This document shows positions 36,491 to 48,814 of a stretch of 64,000 nucleotides of DNA, piece after piece (positions within the stretch are counted from its first letter, which is position 1; each line of letters opens with the position of its first letter). The notes under the pieces are model-generated. The model did no database searches, was not told where the DNA came from, and saw only the letters and a program-made list of their open reading frames with translations. The position numbers were made by a program, and so were the translations under genes. Source of the DNA: Lonicera japonica (Eukaryota > Streptophyta > Magnoliopsida > Dipsacales > Caprifoliaceae); contig JAKCWG010000921.1 of the NCBI GenBank assembly GCA_021464415.1, forward strand, positions 372,001 through 436,000, in the 5' to 3' direction.

Positions 36491-37139
36491 GAACTGTCTA
36501 AATTAAGTTTAAGGTATCTTCAGATATGGAAGGAAAAACTAAGTTTATTCAGCACTATGTTAGGATTTAAATAGCCTTTATAAAAAGCAAGACTCTAAAA
36601 GAAAAACAAAGTGAAACAGGTTAAGTGTCACATGACTAACTAATTCGTAAAAACATGGGACACTATTGCTCAACAACTCCTATACTCCTAAGGACCCGAT
36701 CAACAATATCCCACTTCATGCAGCACTAACCAACTTGCTGCGTGGGTTTATTTGAACAGAACCTAAACATAAACAAATGCAAATTCATTTAACAAGAACA
36801 TCTCTGTTTCTGTTGCTGGTTTTTATTTCCAGAAATCTGTTCCGCATCATTATTTGCCCAAGAGTATTTGTAACCCTTCCAGCCCAAATCAATAAATCCA
36901 CACACATTGACCACCTCTCGAAAATTCCGAATCTGCCAGTTTGGACGTGTACCATGACACGTGATGGTATTTTCAGCATGTTAAATTTTAAAGTTAATTT
37001 CAAATTAAGATTATGATTTAATCTCTTTTAGATAAATCAGTAGGCGCAAATTAAGTTATATAGAAAAGTAGATACCTTTAAAATTTTATATTTATAGATA
37101 GAAAAAGTGCAAATAATAAAATATTTTCAATTAATTCAA
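36491..37139. other. Spacer upstream of the LINE relic
   Basis: No gene is recognised. The overlapping 79-aa and 72-aa frames near 36780-37010 are mutually antisense and lack any known motif. Confidence 0.35.
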
Positions 37140-38095
37140 AACGCCAACACACATATAAATATACTTGGTGTTTGAGCCTGAGGGAGCGGGAGAAGAGCAG
37201 GGGTGCCAGGACTCCAATTATGAGACATCTTCATTATAACCAAAATCTTTTAACACTTGATTTGCGCACTGAGATGTACACCTTTAAAAAGAATGATAAT
37301 GGGTTGGGATGAGAAATGGACTGAAGATATTATGCTAAGGGGTGGGTTGAGATTGAGGCAAGGGATGGGCTGCACACTTATGACCCTTTATATATATATA
37401 GCAATCGGGTATTTTCTTCATTTTTAATTGGTTTTGGATTAAAATTGCTCCGACCTATAATATCATGTTGTATCTTAGATTATTTGTGTTAGTCCCAACA
37501 ATTACATAGGCTCTATGTTATTTAATATACTCAGTCCACGTGTATGATTCAATAGGCCACACATGAGGGACACGTTGAAACTATAATTCCCTATGCTAAT
37601 TAATTTTGTGTTGAATTACTCTGAACTCTAATCAAATACACTCCTTTTCTCCCAAAGTAAAAAAAAATCCCATTAGTGCATTAAGTTTTTTCAAGGAAAC
37701 AATATGATCAATGTAACTAATGATCGAGAGCCAAACTTACTTAGTCAATAGTTATCAGATTACCCCTATTGATAAAGCAAAAATGCTAGTACTATTAGAC
37801 AGGGGAATGATATTACTAATACATATGAAGAAGATTAACAACATTCATTTCCTACAATGCAAACGTACTACAAGGTGAAGCTCTTAATGGGCAATTGAAC
37901 CCCCTTTATATATTTATATATAGTAGAACTGTCAAGTCATTTTAAGGTGTTTAAAAAGTTTGGATGACTTTTTATGTCAACAATAGTTACCAAAAAAAAG
38001 GTTATTTGTGCAATTGTGCAGGCCAATCTCACATTCTCACACAATCTCCTTTTTTTCTCATCCTCTGCTCGACTCAACTGCTCCTTGATGTACTA
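37140..38095 (+). repeat. Family A repeat, copy A4
   Basis: It is collinear with A2 and A3 from 'GTTTGAGCCTGAGG' through the 5'UTR-like 'CAATTGTGCAGGCCAATCTC' block. It ends at about 38090 before the splice-donor-like site and coding start found in A1, A2 and A6. It has an empty site for the LTR at 14398-16090. Confidence 0.65.
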
Positions 38096-38297
38096 AGAAA
38101 TTGGTATATGCTAGTTTAGTATTTTATATAGTAATGAGCACATATTACTAATAGTTTTTTATTTTTAGTGTTTCTCATGTGTTAAAAAAAATGAAGAATA
38201 TTAACTTTTGAATGAAGTAATTTAAAGTTAAAATAGAGCAAAAATAAGATTCGGAAAGATGGAAATTTGGAGAAGCAATCAAGAAGAAAGAGAAAAA

Positions 38298-38365
38298 TGT
38301 GGAGATCTAGCTCAGCTGGTCAATTGCGTTGGCCATAATCATTAGGTGGTTATTTCAACTCCTAA
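38298..38365 (+). mobile_element. tRNA-like SINE head
   Basis: 'TAGCTCAGCTGG' is a perfect match to the A-box consensus. 'GGTGGTTATTTCAACTCC' about 35 bp later is a degraded B box. No acceptor stem can be formed, so it is tRNA-derived rather than a tRNA gene. Confidence 0.4.
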
Positions 38366-39155
38366 AATAAAGAAGAATTTTCTAATTGGTGGTCCAGCCA
38401 ATTCAAGCCACATAACTAGAGCCCCATATTTCTAATTGGGCCCAGCCATCTAGTGAGAATCTAAACCCATGTTAAAGGAGGGGGTGAGCAAAGTAAGTAT
38501 TTATTTTTGCCCTTTTTATTTAAATTTTTGAATACTAACGTACATTTGTGTTAAGATTAAGATGGGTAAATTTAATTAATTTCATTACACGTGTTTATTC
38601 CAATTATTAAATGCAATTCTTCCTATTAGATGCCTATTTTAATTGATAAAATAAAGCTAGATTTTCATTATTTTTTGTCGGATTCACCTTGTTATTTGTT
38701 AAGAGCGGATATAGGATGTGTTTTTAAGGATATAGTGAATGTTTTGACCTTATACATAAGTTTAGTTGTGGAAGAATTATAATTGAATTTTATAAATTAA
38801 TTAAACTTGATGATTTTATTTTCTACAAATAATACAGGCGAGAGACAAAATTATTGCGAGACAAGAATATAGTTTATGTGCATGAATACATAGGAAGATG
38901 ATATTAAATATATGACTTTGAAACCCTAGTAAATTAATTCATTAATTTTGTTATCTTGCTTAATATTATTTAATTCACCTTACCGTGCTTTATTTTGTTT
39001 TTATTCCACCACTTTCTGGCTAAATTAGGAATTTATTTTATTACATTCCTTTTACTAGTTTTCTCTAAAAAAAATTAAAAAAAATGGAAAGAAAAAGAAA
39101 AAAGAAAAGGAGTAAAATTATTGATTTTTGGAGTAATTAAAGAATCTAGGCGAAG

Positions 39156-39291
39156 CAATATATACTTAGTGTAAAAAGAATATTTTACTTAAGGCATTCT
39201 TTCCTAGTTGGTAAGGGTTGAGTTTTGCTCAGAAGAGGTCCTCTTAAATCTTTAATTCTAACTTTTGTCCAAGAACATAAAGTGGGATTTA
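39156..39291. repeat. 136-bp direct repeat, left copy
   Basis: It matches 48815-48951 with few differences, from 'CAATATATACTTAGTG' to 'GGGATTTA'. The pair flanks the whole TIR element at 39304-48815. It is far too long for a target duplication. Positions 38366-39155 hold no recognised feature. Confidence 0.8.
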
Positions 39292-39754
39292 ATCCTTAAA
39301 TATGGACTAAACTATCTTAATGGTCTTTAAACTGTTGGCTTAGTGTCACTTTGGCCACTAAATTAAAAAAACGCATTACTTTGGCCGTACGTTAAACTAT
39401 TAGCGAGTGTCATTTTAGCGCTTCCATCCACATTTTTGGTTAAGTTTGATGGAAATGGGGAGCATTTTCGTCATTTCAATTATTTTTTTACTAAAAAATT
39501 TATTAAAAAAACAACATCAACCCTCATCTTCTTCTTCTCCCTCTACCCCTCATCTCCAACAACCCCTTCTCTCCACCTCCACCACCGCCATCATATCTAT
39601 ACCCCTCTTCTTTGACCACCCCCTCTTGCCACCTCCACCATCATCATCTATACCCCTTTATCACCACCACCACCACCATAGGAAAAATACAAAAGAAAAA
39701 TGAGAGAGAGAGAGAGACCCACCACCGCATTTCCACTATTGCCACCATCGCCTC

Positions 39755-42324
39755 TGTAATGCCCCGTACCTTCGACTAACGCAAATAGCGATATAGGCAA
39801 ATTCGAGCCTCGGGTAGTGGAATTTTGTTTTGAAAGGATCGGTACTATTTAGAGACTTCCAACAAGTAATATTAATGTATCTAAACTTGCTTGTACGCCT
39901 ACAAGTCAGTTCGAGTGGTTCGAACGAGAATCGGTTCTTAAATCGCTCATTTTCACTTAACCGACAAATCGACCTTTGCTACTTCAAAAATTCATAACTT
40001 CTTCATCTGAACTCTAAATGAGTCCTCGTCTATGCCAAAAGTTCCATATCATTCTCCCCTACAACTTTCGTGTGTGGCCCGAGAAGAGATTCCAACATCT
40101 CGGGGGTCTGGGGAGCCAAAACGCAGATAAAGTTAATGCTGTGAGAAACAAAGGTTTTGGCTGAAAGCTCCCAAGATCGATCTTGGAGCCCTGTAGTTGA
40201 TATTTTTACCCGATTTTCACCATTTTTACACCCCAAAACCCTCATTTTCCTACATACACTCATACAAGCTTTTAGAGTGAGAAAGGGGGCGATTTTGGGG
40301 GATTTGATGGGGATCCCAACATCATAAACCTAGATTGAGATTCAATAATTATCCTCACCTTTCCTACAATACTATTCATCATCTCTTTCATCTAATTTCC
40401 TCCGTTGCCGAAGCTAGGGTTTTGGAGAAACATGGGGATTCGCATCTACGCTTGGATTCATCGCTTCTAACTCGAGGAATGTCGTCATATGAGGTGGGAA
40501 CAATAGTATAAAACTCTTTCCCAAAGATTTATATGTTGCATGCTTTGATTGAACTAAAAATTGGGGGCTTTTCATATAATTTCAAAATTTGGCTTGTTCA
40601 TGGGACTGGGTTGATTTTCTTTGACACTTTTGGTTAATTTGTGTCTTATTTAAGTTTGATTTGATGATTCCACATGAACCCCCAATTATATGTTGGTATA
40701 GATGAAAATTTATATAGAACACTTACATACGGATATGATAGCAGATAATAAGTTGTGAGACTTATACATATGGATTTATGGTTGGATTTAAAGCATCTTT
40801 TGGTTGTTATTACACATGTATATGATGTTTTTGCAGTACTTAAGCCATTGATTGACTAATTGTGAGATTTGTGAAATAACTTGCCAGTCTGTAACTCTGC
40901 TGGACAGATTTATAAGGCTTTGTTAAATAAATTGTGTATAGAGACCATTTGGGGAACTTTATATAAAAATCTAAGTGTTGTAAATTATGAGCTATATTTG
41001 GCTTGGCGCCGACTTGGTAAATCATTGTAAAACTTCCCAATGGTGAATATAGTTGATAAGTTTCTTAATTAAGGACCTAGTTGACGGACTTGGCGAACAT
41101 GGCTTAAGTACAACAACGATACATTGTATGAAAAGACATAAAATATAATTATATGAGATTTCTGTACTTAAGATTTATGAATGAGATACATTGTTTTAGT
41201 ACTAATTGATGTGTTGGCTCTTTTATGTTTTATTTTTATTTCGTGGTTTCAAGTTTGGCTCAATTATCTACGTAGGGGGTGATTATAAGGTTGTAGCCTT
41301 ACTTGGAGGGTTATAGCCTTCCTTATCGATTGGGTTGTAGCCCATTTGCGGTTGTAGCCACTTAGATTATCGGGTTGGAGCCCGAAGTACCGGTACTAGA
41401 CGAGAGTTGTAGCTCTCTTGATGAGATGAGGTTGTAGCCTCTTATTAGTGGTTGTAGCCGCTAACGCAATGGGTTGGAGCCCATTGCATATAAAGGGTTG
41501 GAGCCCTTTTTGGTTGCCTTTGAGATAAGATGAGAGAATACCTAGCGTAGCATAATTGGAGCCCTTATAATTGCCAACACATTGTACTTTTGGTTAAGCT
41601 TCTTGTATTTCCCATATGCATGGTTTTTCTTGATGTTTGGGGAACGAGACCATTCGATGTGCATCTCATGTATTTTAACTGCTATAGTATCTTGAGTTTA
41701 GTATTACATGTTACTCTACGATATACTTATTATTAACTATTATTTTATATATCACGATACATGTATATTACTGTGTGTATTTTAGTGTACATTTTTATAG
41801 TTCCCACTGAGCCCGTGTTTGGCTCACTCCCATTTTCCAAACCAGCTTTGCAGGTACTCCTTTGGGGACGATGCGAGTACGGAGTCTAGAGACCTCTGAT
41901 AGCCTTGGACACTTGTAGTCATTTGTAGATAAACATGTGTTATGTATTTAACATACATCTGTACAAGTTGTGTAATCAACTTATAATTCTTTTTAACGAA
42001 TAAATGCTGTAAACATTTTTACTCACGATTTTGGACCTCGTTAGAGGAATTGTATTCAATAGTTATCTATTATTTGGTTATAATTGAACTTCTTAAAATG
42101 TAGAGTTTGATTTATAGATATGCAATTTATTTTATCCATTTACAGGTTTGGATTTGTTTAATTTACGAACTCCACATGCCAATTTTTTATGAAAATGCGG
42201 CTTTACATGTAATTTATAGTTAAATGAGTTTTATATTATATACTATAAACCCACAGTCGCGTACGGCACCGTAATTAACTGGGTCCCAGAGGCTAAGTCT
42301 CAAAATGGGATTCGGGGCGTCACA
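39755..42324 (+). repeat. 5' LTR (2570 bp)
   Basis: It starts TGTAATGCCCCGTACC and ends GGGGCGTCACA. It contains one copy of the palindrome CCAAGATC/GATCTTGG near 40168 and the hairpin array at 41286-41568. A TATA-box-like TATAAAG lies at 41489-41495, within the array between hairpins 9 and 10. Confidence 0.93.
41286..41568 (+). repeat. Array of 11 hairpins with a shared loop, 5' LTR
   Basis: Each unit is stem-loop-stem; loops are six bases. Stems 5'/3': 1 TAAGG/CCTTA; 2 GGAGGG/CCTTCC (one G-U); 3 TGGG/CCCA; 4 GCGG/CCAC (one mismatch here, perfect in the 3' LTR); 5 TCGGG/CCCGA; 6 GAGAG/CTCTC; 7 GAGG/CCTC; 8 TTAGTGG/CCGCTAA (one U-G); 9 GCAATGGG/CCCATTGC; 10 AAAGGG/CCCTTT; 11 a decayed unit, ATAA/CCCTTAT, lacking its GGG. 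The loop is TTGTAG in units 1, 3, 4, 6, 7 and 8, TTATAG in 2, and TTGGAG in 5, 9, 10 and 11. A 12-bp palindrome AGTACCGGTACT lies between units 5 and 6 (41386-41397). Function is unknown. Confidence 0.9.
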
Positions 42325-42327
42325 AGT

Positions 42328-42338
42328 TGGTATCAGAG
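42328..42338 (+). promoter_or_regulatory. Primer-binding site (initiator tRNA-Met)
   Basis: TGGTATCAGAG starts 3 bp after the 5' LTR. It is complementary to the 3' end of plant initiator Met-tRNA, the usual primer for minus-strand synthesis. Confidence 0.95.
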
Positions 42339-45300
42339 GCATCGGTTCGGTTTTCTTCGCGGCGTTTCATGGGTAGATTCCATATTAGAGAGGTAAACCA
42401 TGATGGTGTTCCTCGATATTGATATACTTTCGTGCGATAAGTATTCTTGCTGTTAGGCAGGTTCCTTGGAAAATGGGAGAATTGTGAAGTGAGATGTTAG
42501 CTGGTCTTGGCAATATATATTCACAAAGTTTTGCTTCTATGTGAATTGTTGACCTCCTTTGGTAACTAATACATTCTTGGCTCTTAATTCATTTGTTTCA
42601 AGTATGCGCCTTGTACTCGGGATTGGTTCTTTCACCAGATAAGTAACAGGCGACTGTTGGATTATACTATAGTCACCCGCCGGCCAACGGTTGATTATTT
42701 TGTAAATCGTCAGTTCGCTGTCGCTGACAGAAGTTAGAACGTGGCATACTCAATGAAGAGTGGCCATTAAGATCCCATTCCCCATGTTCATCCCATTGTC
42801 TTCTCTTTGGTTCTTCAGGGGATGAACCTAGTATGTTAATGTACTTTTTATTCGAGGTTGTTACAGTCGTGCCTGGGTTCGTAGATCTCTAGTTACGAGA
42901 AGATATGTGAGGACTAGTTCTATTTCGATTAACATGACGTGGTTAAACATTAAGATTTTTGGGAATTCCTTCGTGCGAGGAACCATTACATGAACCATAT
43001 ACTATTATCCTTAGAAACTATAGAACTCTCCTGGTGCCTAGATCGGGAATTGGAAGGGATGATTAAGCCTAATTATGTGTTTTAACCCTTCTAGTTAAGC
43101 AAGGAAAATAAGTGGAATCCTTTAGTAAGCCCTGACATTTAGTGTGTGTACATATCCATTGTGCTTTCCAGTAGGAAGAATAGGAATTTTTCCTTATATA
43201 TTAAACTCACTCGGTTTTCAAATCCTCTTGGCTATTTGTAATTCAATTGTTCTTCCCTTCAAGTGGAATGTTGACTATGCCTTTAACTTGTATGTAGTTT
43301 TCACTCCTTATCATTGAAGAGACTTATCAGAGTAATGCAGCGGAAGCGTAGTGGCCTTGTAAATCATTGTCTGAGTAAATTCGGTTTTAGAATTCTTCTC
43401 GTGATAGGTTCGTGTAATACCTCTAACCACTGGGCGTGTCATTAGTTGATCCTTATATGTATGATAACAACGAGAGCAACACCGATCGTGATATTGTCTC
43501 GTCCTTTCATGTATATACTCAATTAAGGCGGTATATGATTCATAGTTCGGTGAGAATATGTTAGAGTGGAGTAAGAAGTAGTATCGGTTAATAATTTAAG
43601 CTTAAAACCTTTAAAGATTGATCTTTTTCACGTTTTGGTTCTGGAGATTGATATGTGGGTCTTGAAAGGGTTTTATTGCTTTTGAGAACTATGGTAAAGT
43701 TCAAGTTACTGTTACAATGCAAGACCTTCAGTTCTCCTTTATGTCAAGAGCGAAGGCCAAGGCGATACTCCTAGTCCCAACCCTTTATTAACACAATCTA
43801 GTGATGATTCCTCTAAGGAGGGGAGTTAGCGTTTGACCGCGTGGTGTGGACCATGTCTTCCTTACAATTCCCTCATCATGCGTTGTGTTTGGGGGTTTAT
43901 CTCCTTTTGAAAACTCCTGAATTAGACATGGATTACGTATCTTTAGGAGATATATTTTGAATCGAGATCCTTGTGGTAGGGTGAAGCCTCGTGAGTATAT
44001 ATCTAACTGTGTAACCTACCCCTCTTTGGCGTTGTAAGAGGTGGATTCATGAGGAATATCTTAAACTCCGTTTTCTAAGCAGGCGATATGTCATGGGTCT
44101 AGGGTGGAAACCCAATTTTATTTATTTTTCCTTTTTGTCTAGTATGGTTGCGTGGAACAACTAAAGTCTAAGTGAATAACGCCAGCTTACAAAGGACGGC
44201 GGTGGATTTCTAATTCGTAAATCATCAATATTTGTTAGTGCTCTCTCCTTTAGAAGGAGAATGGCATAAGTTCTTTCCCTAATCATACCATGTTCAATGA
44301 ACTCCTTTCACATAATTGGTGTCACCTGGGTGTTCCTTCGCAGCATTTCAGCCAACGTACATTTTTGCATTTTGATGCAATATGTTATGGATTAGACAAG
44401 AAGTGTTTGAATTGTGATTATACAAAAGTTACGCACTCTCTAATACAAGTGAGTGATTTTTGAAAGGTTTGGTATTTTATGGATGCTCAATTAATCTTTT
44501 CCTTTTGTTTGAAGTTTGGACTGCCTTATCTTGAATTTTATTCTAAGTACTTATGAGGCATAGTAAATCTCGGTTTTATTTCACGTTAAATGACTCGTAT
44601 GCTTTCAAAGAATTCCTTCAAGGAAGATACTTTCGGGGATAACATCCTCTTAGGTTCTAGGTGGATCCAATAAGAACTTGAACCTAGATATAGTGGATAA
44701 GCGCTTCCGGTCTTTGGAGGTTAGTAAGTTTCTTAATGGTATTAATTGGTCCATTTCTATTAATTAATGCCTTTATATCTGAATCCTTAATTAGTTAATT
44801 TTTCGTGTGTGGGAGTCTAATTTGAACTCCATTTGAGCATAAGGTTTATTTTTCACTTTGGTGCATACGATTTGACGGGATGCCATCTGGGAGTTAACTA
44901 GATTCTATGAAGTTATAGTTCGAACACCTAATACCCTCTAGTTCTTAAAGATAAATCATGTTTTAGATGATTGAGTTGTATGTTTCCTGAGTGCTATTGT
45001 ATATGGAATTATAAGGAACTAAGTTATATGGCTATAACCTAGGATATAGCTCCTCGTCATATATGCATATCGAAGGCATTGTTGATTCTATTTTAGTATT
45101 TGTTATACGCTTTGCATGGTGTTATGGTTGAGAATAGTTGAACTTCTCATATCATGGAGCTGAGGTTGAGTATAGTTATGGATATATTAATCAATTCATA
45201 AGAATAGAACTATATTAAGTTATGGACCATCGGTCAATTCAATTACCTTGTTGATCCCTAGGAAGGCTATGTTATTGTTGACTCTAAATCAGAATTCCAT

Positions 45301-45413
45301 CCCGCACGTTATGGTTCCTCCCCAAAAAGGAAAAAAAACACTACACTGATTGGGTGGCGTGTACTTCTTCTCATGTACCAACCTCTACTCGAATTTCGAG
45401 GATGAAATTTCTT

Positions 45414-45426
45414 AAGGAGGGGAGAA
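45414..45426 (+). promoter_or_regulatory. Polypurine tract
   Basis: AAGGAGGGGAGAA directly abuts the 3' LTR, the expected primer for plus-strand synthesis. Confidence 0.93.
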
Positions 45427-48017
45427 TGTAATGCCCCGTACCTTCGACTAATGCAAATAGCGATATAGGCAAATTCGAGCCTCGGGTAGTGAAATTTTGT
45501 TTTGAAAGGATCGGTACTATTTAGAGACTTCCAACAAGTAATATTAATGTATCTAAGCTTGCTTGTATGCCTACAAGTCAGTTCGAGTGGTTCGAACGAG
45601 AATCGGTTCTTAAATCGCTCATTTTCACTTAACCGACAAATCGACCTTTGCTACTTCAAAAATTCATAACTTCTTCATCTGAACTCTAAATGAGTCCTCG
45701 TCTATGCCAAAAGTTCCATATCGTTCTCCTCTACAACTTTCGTGTTTGGCCCGAGAAGAGATTCCAACATCTCGGGGGTCTGGGGAGCCAAAACGCAGAT
45801 AAAGTTAATGCTGTGAGAAACAAAGGTTTTGGCTGAGAGCTCCCAAGATCGATCTTGGGACCCCCAAGATCGATCTTGGAGCCCTGTAGTTGATATTTTT
45901 ACCCAATTTTCACCATTTTTACACCCCAAAACCTTCATTTTCCTACATACACTCATACAAGCTTTTAGAGTGAGAAAGGGGGCGATTTTGGGGGATTTGA
46001 TGGGGATCCCAACATCATAAACCTAGATTGAGATTCAATAATTATCCACACATTTCCTACAATATTATTCATCATCTCTTTCATTTAATTTCCTCCATTG
46101 CCGAAGCTAGGGTTTTGGAGAAACATGGGGATTCGCATCTACGCTTGGATTCGTCGCTTCTAACTCGAGGAATGTCGTCATATGAGGTGGGAACAATAGT
46201 ATAAAACTCTTTCCCAAAGATTTGTATGTTGCATGCTTTGATTGACCTAAAAATTGGGGGCTTTTCATATAATTTCGAAATTTGGCTTGTTCATGGGACT
46301 GGGTTGATTTTCTTTGACACTTTTGGTTAATTTGTGTCTTATTTAAGTTTGATTTGATGATTCCACATGAACCCCCAATTATATGTTGGTATAGATGAAA
46401 ATTTATATAGAACACTTACATACGGATATGATAGCAGATAATAAGTTGTGATACTTATACATATGGATTTATGGTTGGATTTAAAGCATCTTTTGGTTGT
46501 TATTACACATGTATATGATGTTTTTGCAGTACTTAAGCCATTGATTGACTAATTGTGAGATTTGTGAAATAACTTGCCAGTCTGTAACTATGCTGGACAG
46601 ATTTATAAGGCTTTGTTAAATAAATTGTTTATAGAGACCATTTGGGGAACTTTATATAAAAATCTAAGTGTTGTAAATTATGAGCTATATTTGGCTTGGC
46701 ACCGACTTGGTAAATCATTGTAAAACTTCCCAATGGTGAATATAGTTGATAAGTCTCTTAATTAAGGACCTAGTTGACGGACTTGGCGAACATGGCTTAA
46801 GTACAACAACGATACATTGTATGAAAAGACATAAAATATAATTATATGAGATTTCTGTACTTAAGATTTATGAATGAGATACATTGTTTTAGTACTAATT
46901 GATGTGTTGGCTCTTTTATGTTTTATTTTTATTTCGTGGTTTCAAGTTTGGCTCAATTATCTACGTAGGGGGTGATTATAAGGTTGTAGCCTTACTTGGA
47001 GGGTTATAGCCTTCCTTATTGATTGGGTTGTAGCCCATTTGCGGTTGTAGCCGCTTAGATTATCGGGTTGGAGCCCGAAGTACCGGTACTAGACGAGAGT
47101 TGTAGCTCTCTTGATGAGATGAGGTTGTAGCCTCTTATTAGTGGTTGTAGCCGCTAACGCAATGGGTTGGAGCCCATTGCATATAAAGGGTTGGAGCCCT
47201 TTTCGGTTGCCTTTGAGATAAGATGAGAGAATACCTAGCGTAGCATAATTGGAGCCCTTATAATTGCCAACACATTGTACTTTTGGTTAAGCTTCTTGTA
47301 TTTCCCATATGCATGGTTTTGCTTGATGTTTGGGGAACGAGACCATTCGATGTGCATCTCATGTATTTTAATTGCTATAGTATCTTGAGTTTAGTATTAC
47401 ATGTTACTCTACGATATACTTATTATTAACTATTATTTTATATAGCACGATATATGTATATTACTGTGTGTAATTTAGTGTACATTTTTATAGTTCCCAC
47501 TGAGCCCGTGTTTGGCTCACTCCCATTTTCCAAACCAGCTTTGCAGGTACTCCTTTGGGGACGATGCGAGTACGGAGTCTAGAGACCTCTGATAGCCTTG
47601 GACACTTGTAGTTATTTGTAGATAAACATGTGTTATGTATTTAACATACATCTGTACAAGTTGTGTAATCAACTTATAATTCTTTTTAACGAATAAATGT
47701 TGTAAACATTTTTACTCACGATTTTGGACCTCGTTAGAGGAATTGTATTCAATAGTTATCTATTATTCGGTTATAATTGAACTTCTTAAAATGTGGAGTT
47801 TGATTTATAGATATGCAATTTATTTTATCCATTTACAGGTTTGGATTTGTTCAATTTACGAACTCCACATGCCAATTTTTTATGAAAATGGGGCTTTACA
47901 TGTAATTTATAGTTAAATGAGTTTTATATTATATACTATAAACCCGCCGTCGCGTACGGCACCGTGATTAACTGGGTTCCAGAGGCTAAGTCTCAAAATG
48001 GGATTCGGGGCGTCACA
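45427..48017 (+). repeat. 3' LTR (2591 bp)
   Basis: It is about 98% identical to the 5' LTR. It is 21 bp longer because the palindrome CCAAGATC/GATCTTGG near 45846 is present twice in tandem (45844-45880). It is followed by the target duplication GCCTC. Confidence 0.93.
46979..47261 (+). repeat. Array of 11 hairpins with a shared loop, 3' LTR
   Basis: This is the same array as in the 5' LTR, offset by 5693 bp. Unit 4 here is perfectly paired (GCGG/CCGC), so the mismatch in the 5' LTR is a recent change. All other stems are identical between LTRs. Confidence 0.9.
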
Positions 48018-48043
48018 GCCTCTCTACCATTGCCACCTCCGGC

Positions 48044-48096
<53 letters not shown>
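48044..48096. repeat. (CAT)n microsatellite
   Basis: An uninterrupted CAT/ATC run of about 53 bp lies in the TIR element interior. A Ser-rich frame across it (47998-48363) is an artefact. Confidence 0.95.
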
Positions 48097-48505
48097 CCAT
48101 CTCTCTCCAAATCCTCAAAATTTAGCTCTCATTCACATACGCACATACACATACACATATATGTACCCCCGCCACCATCGACATCACTATCTCCCTCCAA
48201 ATCCTCAAATTTTCTCTCTCATACACATACATATATACATACACATACACGTACACATATATGTACTACATTTTCTCCACCATCCCTCCTATACCTCCAT
48301 CTTTGTGCTACAATTTATAATCTATGTATTTATAGCAAAATGCCCAAAATCCAAATACCCTAAAATTTCAAATAGTTAAATAGTCCCTTAAATATTATAG
48401 AGGAAGAAGAAGAGGAGGAGGATTTAAGCTTTGGAGAAAGGTACATACCACTGGCTGGTGTATGTATGGTGGAAGCAATACCAATGGGGAGGTGGCGTAG
48501 GCCGA

Positions 48506-48508
<3 letters not shown>

Positions 48509-48568
<60 letters not shown>
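48509..48568. repeat. (TC)30 microsatellite
   Basis: Thirty uninterrupted TC dinucleotides lie in the TIR element interior. Confidence 0.95.
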
Positions 48569-48571
<3 letters not shown>

Positions 48572-48814
48572 CGTTTTTTTTTGTTCTTTTTATATATAAT
48601 AAATTTTTAAACAAAAAATCTAATTAAAATTATTTTTAAAAAATAATTAAAATTACAAAAATGCCCCTGATTCCGATTAGCTTAACTGAAAATGTGGACG
48701 GAAGGGCCAAATTTAAACTCGTTAATAGTTTAAGGGCCAAAGTGACGCATTTTTTAGTTTATTGGCCAAAGTGACACTAGGCCAATATTTTAGGGGCCAT
48801 TAAGGTAGTTTACT

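Larger units (their letters stand above)
42325..45426 (+). other. Internal non-coding region of the LTR element
   Basis: It is 3102 bp with no retroviral-type domain and no long open frame. It starts with the primer site and ends with a pol-end remnant and the polypurine tract. It likely carries the packaging signal of an RNA mobilised by an autonomous partner (inference from element class). Confidence 0.85.
39755..48017 (+). mobile_element. Non-coding Ty3/gypsy LTR element (LARD-like), 8.3 kb
   Basis: Two long direct LTRs (39755-42324 and 45427-48017) flank a 3.1-kb interior. The ends are TGTAATGCC...GCGTCACA with a perfect 5-bp target duplication GCCTC (39750-39754, 48018-48022). A primer-binding site for initiator Met-tRNA and a polypurine tract are intact. 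The sequence before the polypurine tract ('TTTCGAGGATGAAATTTCTT') is the remnant typical of the pol 3' end in Tekay/Del-type chromoviruses. The interior has no open frame of even 60 codons and no gag, protease, RT or integrase motif. It is therefore non-autonomous and must be mobilised in trans. By my count the LTRs differ at about 43 substitutions (about 1.7%), so it is relatively young. Confidence 0.92.

Noticed and set aside
40030..40263. 77-aa frame and its 84-aa counterpart at 45702-45956
   Set aside because: They are the same antisense frame in the two LTRs, with no domain; a by-product of LTR sequence.
47998..48363. Ser/His-rich 121-aa frame
   Set aside because: Produced by the CAT microsatellite and CA-rich repeats, and it starts inside the 3' LTR end.
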